Shown: positions 1 to 6,309 of the stretch, piece after piece
Numbering within the stretch: the stretch's first letter is position 1
Layout of the letters: each line of letters begins with the position of its first letter
Assembly (NCBI GenBank): GCA_027489295.1
Contig: JAIYAA010000094.1
Location: 1 to 13,432 of the forward strand
Reading direction: 5' to 3'
Origin: Sphingomonadales bacterium
GTDB taxonomy: Bacteria > Pseudomonadota > Alphaproteobacteria > Sphingomonadales > Sphingomonadaceae
DNA: 13,432 nucleotides
Translations under genes and position numbers: made by a program
The notes under the pieces: model-generated
What the model was told of the DNA's origin: nothing
The model's input: only the letters and a program-made list of their open reading frames with translations
The model's database searches: none

Positions 1-440
1 ACAAGACCGAGTGGCACACGGTGAAGATCTTCTCCGAAGGTCTTGCCAATGTCGCCGAGCGCTATCTGCGCAAGGGCAGCAAGGTCTATCTCGAAGGCCA
101 GCTGCAGACCCGCAAGTGGCAGGACCAGAGCGGCGCGGATCGCTACTCCACCGAGATCGTGCTGCAGGGCTTCAACGCGCAGATGGTGCTGCTCGATGGT
201 CCTGGCGGCGGCCAGGGCGGCGGCATGGGCGGTGGCCGTAGCAGCGGCGGCGGCGACGATTGGGGCGCGGACGATTCGTTCGGCGGCGGTGGCGGCGGCG
301 GCGGCTTTGGCGGCGGCGCGCCGGCGGGTCGCGGCGGCAACAATTTCAACAGCGGCGGCCAGCGCAGCGGCGGTGCGGCGAGCGGCGGCGGCTTCGGCGG
401 CGGCTTCCCGGACGACCTGGACGACGACGTGCCGTTCTGA
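1..440 (+). CDS. ssb: Single-stranded DNA-binding protein SSB (5' truncated)
   Basis: The gene enters the window already open; the first complete codon is at position 3 and 145 residues are visible. SSB coats single-stranded DNA during replication, repair and recombination and recruits partner proteins through its C-terminal tip. The visible part holds the end of the OB fold ([21 protein letters not shown], then [17 protein letters not shown] and [10 protein letters not shown]). A long Gly/Ser-rich flexible linker follows, and the acidic tip DDLDDDVPF ends exactly at the TGA (438-440). Fold, linker and tip are typical of alphaproteobacterial SSB. The last Phe codon and the stop lie inside the 7-bp repeat TTCTGAT that marks the proposed left edge of the mobile element, so integration would leave the protein intact but replace everything downstream. 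The N-terminal start is outside the window. Confidence 0.97.
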   Translation, partial: KTEWHTVKIFSEGLANVAERYLRKGSKVYLEGQLQTRKWQDQSGADRYSTEIVLQGFNAQMVLLDGPGGGQGGGMGGGRSSGGGDDWGADDSFGGGGGGGGFGGGAPAGRGGNNFNSGGQRSGGAASGGGFGGGFPDDLDDDVPF

Positions 441-441
441 T
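435..441. repeat. Proposed left attachment core (TTCTGAT)
   Basis: TTCTGAT covers the last sense codon and stop of ssb and recurs in the same orientation at 10269-10275, at the other composition break. On the ssb side it is preceded by GCCG. On the far flank the right copy is followed by CGGC. A single-copy empty site would therefore read GCCG-TTCTGAT-CGGC, a 7-bp spacer between 4-bp inverted arms, which fits the 6-8 bp overlap region used by tyrosine recombinases. The repeat is short, so this remains inference. Confidence 0.55.
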
Positions 442-460
442 AACGGGTATGGCGCGATTT

Positions 461-569
461 TGTAACTAAACCTTCGATATTCGAGGCAATTTGCTCAGAG
501 ACGACGCCAAAACCTGTAACTAATAATCATACGGTGCACGTGAATTATAACGGGTGGCAGTTTGTAACT
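461..569 (+). repeat. Three direct TGTAACT repeats at the left end
   Basis: Exact copies lie at 461-467, 515-521 and 563-569, with start-to-start spacings of 54 and 48 nt. The first and third share a longer context: ATAACGGGT, then GGC, then TTTGTAACT. The same heptamer appears inverted twice in the right-end region. This arrangement suggests binding sites for a recombinase or accessory protein, by analogy with arm-type sites or iterated terminal repeats. The binding role is inferred. Confidence 0.6.
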
Positions 570-582
570 GTCGCCCGTTATA
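546..582. repeat. 37-bp near-perfect palindrome
   Basis: The left arm reads TATAACGGG then CAGTT, and the right arm AACTG then CCCGTTATA, with symmetric mismatches only at the arm interruptions and a 3-nt centre at 563-565. The third TGTAACT copy lies across the centre. It may be a recombinase-binding or regulatory site, or a hairpin that stops transcription from ssb; no T-run follows it, so a classical intrinsic terminator is unlikely. Confidence 0.65.
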
Positions 583-593
583 CCGTGTCCCAT

Positions 594-629
594 AGTGAGT
601 CACCGGCGCTCTGCGCCAAGTGACTGACT
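594..629. repeat. 36-bp imperfect palindrome upstream of the operon
   Basis: The outer arms are AGTGAGTCAC and GTGACTGACT (9 of 10 paired). The inner arms are GGCGC (605-609) and GCGCC (613-617) around a TCT loop. It ends 51 nt before the start codon of the first recombinase. It could be an operator, a 5'-leader hairpin or part of the recombination site. No poly-T follows, which argues against an intrinsic terminator. Confidence 0.6.
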
Positions 630-680
630 TGATTATCAACTCTCAAGATACAGATTGTCCCACAAGAAGGGGCGATCATC

Positions 681-1883
681 ATGGACGAGCGTGGCTATAG
701 CACCAGGATAATCCGTCTGGAGAGTGGCGAACGCTTTCCGTTGATGGTGTCACGCGTAACTGGCCTGCCCGACGCTCAAGTCTGCAGTTACAGCCTCAGC
801 CAGCACCGCAGCGGATCAATCAACAGCGCAAAGCGTGAGGTCGACAGCCTATGCCTGTTGCACGAGTGGTTGGACCGCCAGAACATCGACCTCACGCATC
901 GAGTTGAAACCGGTAAGCTATTCGCGCCGCACGAAATTGATATGCTCTCCGAGTGGATGCGGTCGAGCAAGAAGGCGCCGCGTTCCATTCGAGGAACGCC
1001 TGTTCCCCGCATCGTCAAGCTCGACACCCATTCCGACCGGCTGGGCTGGACGTACGACTACATCAAGTGGCGGACCGCTCCTATAATTCAGCGCGCATCT
1101 AGCCCCGCGCACGCCATCAACCTGCGGGCGCGCCTGACCGAGATTGGGGACCAGATCGGTTCGCTTCGTCGATCAGGCAGGAAAGCCCAACGTACGGGGC
1201 TGACAGACGCAGAGCGTGAATTTCTTCTCGTCGTCTGCCATCCTGACGATGCCCGAAATCCGTTCAAGCCCGAAACGCGATATCGAAACTTCGCGATTGT
1301 GCTCATGCTCGACGAACTCGGTACGCGCGAGGGCGAACCGCTCGTGCTCAAGGCGGTCGAGGACTTGAAGCTGCACGGTGGAAGCCCGCGCATCATCATC
1401 ACGCCACGGCCCAATGATCCGGACGAGGTCCGACACAAGCCACCCCTAGTCAAGACGCAAGGACGGACGCTTGTCGTCAGTCGCGTCCTGGCATCGGTCC
1501 TCGACACCTATGGCATGCGTCATCGGGCGAAGCTGAAAGGGGCTAAGCGTCAGCCTTTCTTCTTCATGGGCACAAAGGGCGATGGTGCGGCGATGACGCT
1601 CGATAGCGTCTACGACATCTTCGAAGTCTTGAGGCTCCGCTTTCCCAATGACCTGCCTTCCGACCTAAATCCGCACAAAATGCGGCATACGTGGAACGCC
1701 CGTTTCCGGGAAAAGGCCGCTGTGCTTGGCTGGTCCGATGGATACCGTGAAATAATAAACAATTATCTTATGGGCTGGGCGAAGAACTCAAAGCAGTCGG
1801 CCAACTACTCGCACAGTGAAATTGTTAAGGAGGCTGAGCGCATACTGCTCGACCTTCAGGGTAAAATCGAGGCCACCGCATGA
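681..1883 (+). CDS. Tyrosine recombinase A (first of three, 400 aa)
   Basis: Site-specific DNA recombinase or integrase, expected to cut and rejoin the element ends through a phosphotyrosine intermediate. The C-terminal catalytic domain shows the full set: Arg216 in LGTREGE, Lys258 in VKTQGR, the His332-x-x-Arg335 box in HKMRHTW, Trp366 in MGWAKNS (in the place often taken by His), and the nucleophile Tyr376 in ANYSH. Residues 1 to about 170 would be the core-binding part and are divergent. The ATG at 681 is preceded by AAGGGG at 8-nt spacing. The stop overlaps the next start by 4 nt (ATGA, 1880-1883), so it is translationally coupled to recombinase B. It resembles the first recombinase of Tn554-type, RIT or gamma-mobile-trio sets; the exact family is not settled from motifs alone. 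Confidence 0.88.
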   Translation: MDERGYSTRIIRLESGERFPLMVSRVTGLPDAQVCSYSLSQHRSGSINSAKREVDSLCLLHEWLDRQNIDLTHRVETGKLFAPHEIDMLSEWMRSSKKAPRSIRGTPVPRIVKLDTHSDRLGWTYDYIKWRTAPIIQRASSPAHAINLRARLTEIGDQIGSLRRSGRKAQRTGLTDAEREFLLVVCHPDDARNPFKPETRYRNFAIVLMLDELGTREGEPLVLKAVEDLKLHGGSPRIIITPRPNDPDEVRHKPPLVKTQGRTLVVSRVLASVLDTYGMRHRAKLKGAKRQPFFFMGTKGDGAAMTLDSVYDIFEVLRLRFPNDLPSDLNPHKMRHTWNARFREKAAVLGWSDGYREIINNYLMGWAKNSKQSANYSHSEIVKEAERILLDLQGKIEATA

Positions 1884-3436
1884 ACGCGCCCGCATCGTTT
1901 CCCAATATCGAGCAACGTCGATGGCCGCCGGCAAAGACGTTAGTTATCGATCGCGCAGGGTTGCCGGTCGAGGTATCCGGACAAATCTGGCGACTCAATA
2001 GCCCTAGCGGTGAGAAGGTGCTTAACTGGGATCTGGTGAAGCTCCCGGAGGGCCAGCTGTTGGACGCGTTCCGGTGCTTTATGGTCCATCAGATCGTCAG
2101 CACATCAGCATGGACAACCTACAACACGTTTAGCCGCGTCTTGCATCTACTTCATACGCGCGCAGCTATGGCCGCAGCCTCCGATGGCAACGCGCTGCCC
2201 TACCTCGCGTTTAGCGAGGCCCGCGCAAACCTCGGCACCGAACGATCATATCTTCTGCACGAAGGTCGTATGATGTACCGTTGGTGCCGCCGACAACGGT
2301 TCGAACAGTTTACAGCGGATGTGGAGGATAGGCTCAACGACCTCGTCATCGGTGGAAACTCGAAAGGGAGGGCCGTCCGATCTCAGGATGCTACTGAGGG
2401 TCCCCTAACCAACGAGGAAGTTGCAAACATCATCACTGCCTTGAAGGCGGCTCGCCTTGAAGGAACGATCCCGCTCACCGAGCAGGCCGCCTTAGTTTTG
2501 TGCCTGGCGACGGGAAGCAATCCATCTCAATATGCAGCACTGCGTGAGGACGATCTTCTTCCGATCGAAGTTGATGGAGTTACAACCTGCTACATACTGA
2601 ATATCCCGCGCCATAAAAAGGGTGAAGAACGCCTCAGGGCCAGTTTTAGGCGACGAAAGCTGAACACCTTGTTTGGCGGAATCGTCCAAGATCTATGCAA
2701 ACAAAACCGTGCAAATCCGAATGCAGGAGATAACTTCTCACGGCCTCTTTTCCGGCGAGATACGCCTGCCCATTCGCGGGGGAACATCGAGGACGAATGG
2801 CTGTACCATATTTCGGCGATCGAGTTCACGAAGCTCGTCCAATCTGCGATCACTCGCCTGGGTGTACTTGACCGTAAGGGCCTGCCACTGGAGGTGACCA
2901 CGCGTCGCTTCCGCTACACGTTCGCCAGTCGGATGGTGAACAACGGTGCTTCTCGCGCCGCTGTGGCAGACGCGCTTGACCACAGCGACTTGCAGAACGT
3001 GCCGGTCTATTGGGAAATCCATTCCGACATCGTCGAGCATCTCGACCGTGCGATGGCCATGGCGCTCGCGCCTCGGGCGCAGGCTTTCGCTGGCATCGTG
3101 CGAGACGAGAGCGATGCAATTCGCGGTGACGAGAAGGGCAGTAGGCGCTTTCTTGTCGACCCGGTGGCGCGTCGGTTTGAGCCCGTCGGGACTTGCGGCA
3201 GCTTCTCGTTCTGCAACATTACCGCGCCGTACGCCTGCTACACCTGCATAAAATTTCAGGCGTGGATGGATGGCCCCCATGACGAGGTGCTCTCGCAGCT
3301 CATCTTCGCACGCGAGGAGCGATCATTGCAGGGCCTAGATCCCAAGATCGTCGGGATCGAGGACCAGCTAATCATGGCCGTCGCTGGGGTCATCAAGCGC
3401 ATCGAGGAAATCCGCACGTCAGGCGACCGCGAATGA
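1880..3436 (+). CDS. Tyrosine-recombinase-family protein B with degenerate active site (518 aa)
   Basis: The second member of the trio. The catalytic-domain layout is recognisable: LCLATGSNPSQYAALREDDL corresponds to box I, RRFRYTFASRM (342-352) to box II, and LDHSDLQNVPVYWEIHSD ends the domain with His368 and a candidate nucleophile Tyr377. The box I Arg is replaced by Asn214, and the His of HxxR by Arg342 (RxxR), so strand cleavage may be impaired or altered. After the catalytic domain comes a cysteine cluster, Cys439, Cys445, Cys453 and Cys456 (CGSFSFC, then CYTC), likely a small zinc-binding knuckle, as seen in other multi-recombinase elements. A GAGG (1869-1872) lies 7 nt before the ATG. 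Its own stop overlaps recombinase C by ATGA (3433-3436). Its likely role is a partner subunit in a hetero-oligomeric recombination complex, which is inference. Confidence 0.82.
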   Translation: MNAPASFPNIEQRRWPPAKTLVIDRAGLPVEVSGQIWRLNSPSGEKVLNWDLVKLPEGQLLDAFRCFMVHQIVSTSAWTTYNTFSRVLHLLHTRAAMAAASDGNALPYLAFSEARANLGTERSYLLHEGRMMYRWCRRQRFEQFTADVEDRLNDLVIGGNSKGRAVRSQDATEGPLTNEEVANIITALKAARLEGTIPLTEQAALVLCLATGSNPSQYAALREDDLLPIEVDGVTTCYILNIPRHKKGEERLRASFRRRKLNTLFGGIVQDLCKQNRANPNAGDNFSRPLFRRDTPAHSRGNIEDEWLYHISAIEFTKLVQSAITRLGVLDRKGLPLEVTTRRFRYTFASRMVNNGASRAAVADALDHSDLQNVPVYWEIHSDIVEHLDRAMAMALAPRAQAFAGIVRDESDAIRGDEKGSRRFLVDPVARRFEPVGTCGSFSFCNITAPYACYTCIKFQAWMDGPHDEVLSQLIFAREERSLQGLDPKIVGIEDQLIMAVAGVIKRIEEIRTSGDRE

Positions 3437-5445
3437 TCGAGATCCTCGAAACCCGTCCCCAACGTGACGCACGACAGCGGTTTGCTGACTTCGTGTTGCA
3501 GGCTCGTACCGATTGCGCGGCTTTCGGCACCGACCTCGAGTGGGATCGCGCGGACTGGGACGTAACGGCTCATTGCCCCCAGCCGGCAAACAAATCGCAC
3601 AGCAAAAGCGTGATCTACTTCACGACACACGAGGGCGGTTCGTCCAAGTCAATGAAGGGTCGAGAGGCGCTGCCCGAGCCGTTCTGTTCGCTCATCAAGG
3701 CCATTGTACGGACGCGACAGGACGGCAACCCGCAGACCGTCCACCCGCTGGCAAGGATCGTCAACGCCGCACGCGACCTGTCGCTTGAACTCGCCGACCG
3801 CGGCCACGACCCGTGCCTGCTCTTACCGCAGGACTTCACGGCCGCCGCTAAGCGGATTCGGAAACGAGCAACCGGCAAGAGCGTGTATCGGCTGGGGCAG
3901 GCGCTCGAGATCATCGCCACCACCATCGACGCGAAGGGTATCGCCTTCTGCCGGCTCGACTGGAAAAACCCATTTCCGCGCGTCTCGAACAACGGCAGCC
4001 GCCAGAGCGAGGTAGCCGAAAGTGCTCGGGAGGCCAGCATACCCGATGACGACGTATTCGATGCCCTTGCGGCCATCTGGAACGCCGTGGAAGACGAGAG
4101 CGACATCGTCTTGATGGGAGCCGTCACCCTGCTTCACTGCGCGCCTTGGCGTATCGTCGAGACACTGGGTGTCCGACAGGATTGCGAGATTGAAGAGCAA
4201 AAGGAAGGTGTGAACGGACCCGTATTTGATCTGGACGGCGTCGGGGTCTTTCGTTTTGGGATCAGGTACTGGAAGGAAAAGTCCGGCGAGCCGGACGTGA
4301 AATGGATTCCGACGGTCATGACGGACGTCGCTAAGCTCGCCCTCAAGCGGGTGCGCGCGGTAACCGCGGATGCACGCACACTCGCGCGCTGGCTACACGA
4401 TCATCCCGGGAGAGCCTGGCTGCCGGATCCCGATCTCGATCCTGGTAAGCTCTATTCGGTACGTGACGTGCAGGTGATGTTCGGTATGGCCCGACCGGCG
4501 GCTGCGCTTCTGTGGCTCAATCAGCACGGTGTCCCCCTCGAAGATCAGCCCTCTTTATCAGGCGGCAGGATGCGCAAAGCAGTCAGGCGCCGCGACTTGG
4601 AAGCCGCGCTGCTTGCCGAAATGCCGGTTGTGCCAACTTCAGATCGCGAAGCACCGCTTCACGAGCGGCTGTTCCTCACCTTTCGCAACGCACACCACGC
4701 GACGAGAGCGACGAACCCCTGCTTGCTAGAGATTGTCTCAGACCAGCAGATCCGTGACTTTCTCGGCGGTCGCAGCGGCATCGTCGCGTCGGGATTCGAT
4801 CGCATTCTTCAGCGTAAGGATCTGGTCGCCCGCACCCACCAGTTCCGTCACTGGCTGAACACACTCGCCCAAGCCGGCGGGCTTGAGCAGGGGCTGATTG
4901 CCCGCTGGTCGGGCCGTGACGACATTGCTCAGAATAGCGAATACGACCATCTCACACCGACCTTTCTCGCCGAGAAAGCGCGGGAACTGCTCGAAGATGG
5001 GAAGGTGATTGGCCCGCTGGCCGACATTCACACCTCGCTTCCACCGATGGAGCGAGCGGGTTTCGCAGAAGCCGTCATCGCGACAGCACACGTCACTGAA
5101 ATCGGCTTCTGCCTGCAGGACTGGAACAGCTCGCCGTGCCCGGAGTACGGCGCTTGCGCGACATGCGAGTCAGCCGCAGTCAAGAAGGGTGACCAAGCCG
5201 CTAGGGCTCGTGCGGCCCAGATGAGAGCCGATAACGCGTGGATCGCAGACCGTCTGATCGCTGAGGTCAACGACGGAACCATCGGGGCGTCACAGCATCA
5301 CAGGTCCACTGTCGAGGTCGTTGCAGCCTTGGATCGGATAATCGCTATCCACGATAATGCCGGAATCGAAGACGGAACGCTCGTCCAGCCCAACGCGGCA
5401 TCGCCGGGGCACTATGGCGGCCCCGATGTCAGGAGCGCTACATGA
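3433..5445 (+). CDS. Large tyrosine recombinase C with embedded HTH-like insert (670 aa)
   Basis: The third recombinase. Catalytic features: Arg240 in CAPWRIVETL; Lys281 or Lys283 in YWKEKSG; the box THQFRHWLNTLA with His469 and Arg472; Trp492 in ARWSGRDD; and the nucleophile Tyr504 in NSEYDH. Between the Lys region and box II lies an insert. Residues about 339-397 (KLYSVRDVQVMFGM, then RRRDLEAALLAE) look like an excisionase or MerR-type helix-turn-helix. A C-terminal cysteine cluster follows: Cys560, Cys569, Cys575 and Cys578 (SPCP, then CATC), probably zinc-binding. The protein is about twice the length of a simple integrase, in line with the large subunits of recombinase-trio elements. The stop overlaps the next start (ATGA, 5442-5445). 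It may correspond to a GmtZ-type or TnpB-type subunit, but I cannot confirm this. Confidence 0.85.
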   Translation: MIEILETRPQRDARQRFADFVLQARTDCAAFGTDLEWDRADWDVTAHCPQPANKSHSKSVIYFTTHEGGSSKSMKGREALPEPFCSLIKAIVRTRQDGNPQTVHPLARIVNAARDLSLELADRGHDPCLLLPQDFTAAAKRIRKRATGKSVYRLGQALEIIATTIDAKGIAFCRLDWKNPFPRVSNNGSRQSEVAESAREASIPDDDVFDALAAIWNAVEDESDIVLMGAVTLLHCAPWRIVETLGVRQDCEIEEQKEGVNGPVFDLDGVGVFRFGIRYWKEKSGEPDVKWIPTVMTDVAKLALKRVRAVTADARTLARWLHDHPGRAWLPDPDLDPGKLYSVRDVQVMFGMARPAAALLWLNQHGVPLEDQPSLSGGRMRKAVRRRDLEAALLAEMPVVPTSDREAPLHERLFLTFRNAHHATRATNPCLLEIVSDQQIRDFLGGRSGIVASGFDRILQRKDLVARTHQFRHWLNTLAQAGGLEQGLIARWSGRDDIAQNSEYDHLTPTFLAEKARELLEDGKVIGPLADIHTSLPPMERAGFAEAVIATAHVTEIGFCLQDWNSSPCPEYGACATCESAAVKKGDQAARARAAQMRADNAWIADRLIAEVNDGTIGASQHHRSTVEVVAALDRIIAIHDNAGIEDGTLVQPNAASPGHYGGPDVRSAT

Positions 5446-5876
5446 CCGAGAAGAAATCAAGCGGGCGCACTCGCGAGGCTATCACCGAGGACAGGCGAGA
5501 TCAGATCATCGGCCTGATCAATCGGTGGCAGACAGAGTGGGGGAAGCTGACCGGCCCGAGCCTTGAGAAGCAGGTAGAGAAATGCCTGAAGCTGGTGCTG
5601 ACCCGACAGGGTATGTTCAAGCATAAGGAAATTGAGACCGCCTTTCTCGCCAAGCGCAAAGAGCAGGACGGCGACAAGCCCAAGCGAGTCCGACTTGTGG
5701 GCGAAGAGCTGCTACTGCAACGGATCAAGCGGCAGGAGGACGAGATCGCAAAGCTGAAGGCCGTCGTATCCGGCTATGAAGAGCGGTTCGTCCGGTACCT
5801 CTACAATGCCAGGATGAAGAAGGGCATGACGGCCGAGGAGCTCGATATGCCCTTACCCAGTCGAACTGAGAGGTGA
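5442..5876 (+). CDS. Small charged coiled-coil protein, TnpC/GmtX-like position (144 aa)
   Basis: Not recognised by motif. It is highly charged and almost wholly helical in appearance, without signal or membrane segments. The N-terminal part (about 13-72) reads as a helical bundle; a basic stretch (KPKRVRLVGEE, about 79-89) leads into a heptad-like helix at about 89-113 (LLLQRIKRQEDEIAKLKAVV). AGGAG (5431-5435) sits 6 nt before the ATG, which overlaps the stop of recombinase C. Small coiled-coil partners encoded directly after tandem recombinases are known, such as TnpC of Tn554, where the partner influences the frequency and orientation of insertion. A similar accessory role is inferred from position and size only. 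Confidence 0.78.
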   Translation: MTEKKSSGRTREAITEDRRDQIIGLINRWQTEWGKLTGPSLEKQVEKCLKLVLTRQGMFKHKEIETAFLAKRKEQDGDKPKRVRLVGEELLLQRIKRQEDEIAKLKAVVSGYEERFVRYLYNARMKKGMTAEELDMPLPSRTER

Positions 5877-5880
5877 GTCG

Positions 5881-6309
5881 ATGCCGGCTAGCAACAGAGC
5901 GCGCGGTGAGGCTAACCACCACGCGCTGATCAGCTACTTTGACCGCATCGGCGGCGACATCCCGCGCAAGCCCGATGGTGCTGCCGACATCGCCGCGATA
6001 GTGCGCGACGTGCCGCTGAACGACCGTCAGGCGATCTATCAGAACAAGCGCAACCGCGATCTTTGCAATGAGCGATTCGCGGAGCACGGTATACCGCCAA
6101 TCGCGACCAAAGGCACCGCGGATCCGACGTTTCAGCGCCCCGGCGCCGTTGCACCCGACGAGGAGAAGAAGGCGCTCAAGCGGCAAAACGACCAGCTTCA
6201 GAAGGAGCTGCTCGTCGCACGCGCCGAGGCCGTCGAGCTGCGCCGCGAGATGCGTCGCTACAAGGCCATCGAGATCCACCTGGCGGATACCGGCCGCCTG
6301 CCGCGATGA
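5881..6309 (+). CDS. Second small coiled-coil accessory protein (142 aa)
   Basis: Not recognised by motif. The N-terminal half contains HALISYFDRIGGDIPR and DRQAIYQNKRNRDLCNERF, which could form a compact helical DNA-binding unit. The C-terminal third is a clear heptad-rich helix (about 94-127: EEKKALKRQNDQLQKELL, then EAVELRREMRRY). That layout of a small N-terminal domain followed by a leucine-rich coil resembles TnpC-type partners of transposon recombinases. The start is set by AGAGG (5869-5873), 7 nt upstream of the ATG, and lies 4 nt after the previous stop, the only operon junction without overlap. Its stop overlaps the helicase start (ATGA, 6306-6309). The function is inferred from context. 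Confidence 0.78.
   Translation: MPASNRARGEANHHALISYFDRIGGDIPRKPDGAADIAAIVRDVPLNDRQAIYQNKRNRDLCNERFAEHGIPPIATKGTADPTFQRPGAVAPDEEKKALKRQNDQLQKELLVARAEAVELRREMRRYKAIEIHLADTGRLPR

Larger units (their letters stand above)
441..680. other. Left-end non-coding region of the element
   Basis: This 240-nt AT-richer stretch between ssb and the first recombinase has no credible ORF. It holds three copies of TGTAACT and two copies of ATAACGGGT (440-448 and 547-555). Each of those is followed by GGC and then TTTGTAACT, forming a duplicated module. It also holds two long imperfect palindromes (546-582, 594-629) and a short one, TTGAT-T-ATCAA (629-639). It probably combines recombinase-binding sites with the operon promoter. 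I cannot place -35 and -10 boxes with confidence. A Shine-Dalgarno-like AAGGGG (667-672) lies 8 nt before the ATG at 681. Confidence 0.7.

Noticed and set aside
143..349. Proline-rich minus-strand frame and Ala/Arg-rich alternative frames over ssb
   Set aside because: These mirror the Gly-rich linker of ssb; the linker triplet repetition also explains the apparent repeats there.
441..680. Possible tRNA or small RNA as integration target at the left end
   Set aside because: No cloverleaf, anticodon arm or CCA-end pattern is visible; the palindromes are simple hairpins.
786..792. AGTTACA inside recombinase A, and another at 2578-2584 inside recombinase B
   Set aside because: Isolated coding occurrences at roughly chance frequency; not counted as end repeats.
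2738..3280. Long minus-strand frame opposite recombinase B, and similar frames opposite the other element genes
   Set aside because: The plus-strand frames carry recognisable recombinase motifs; the antisense frames carry none.
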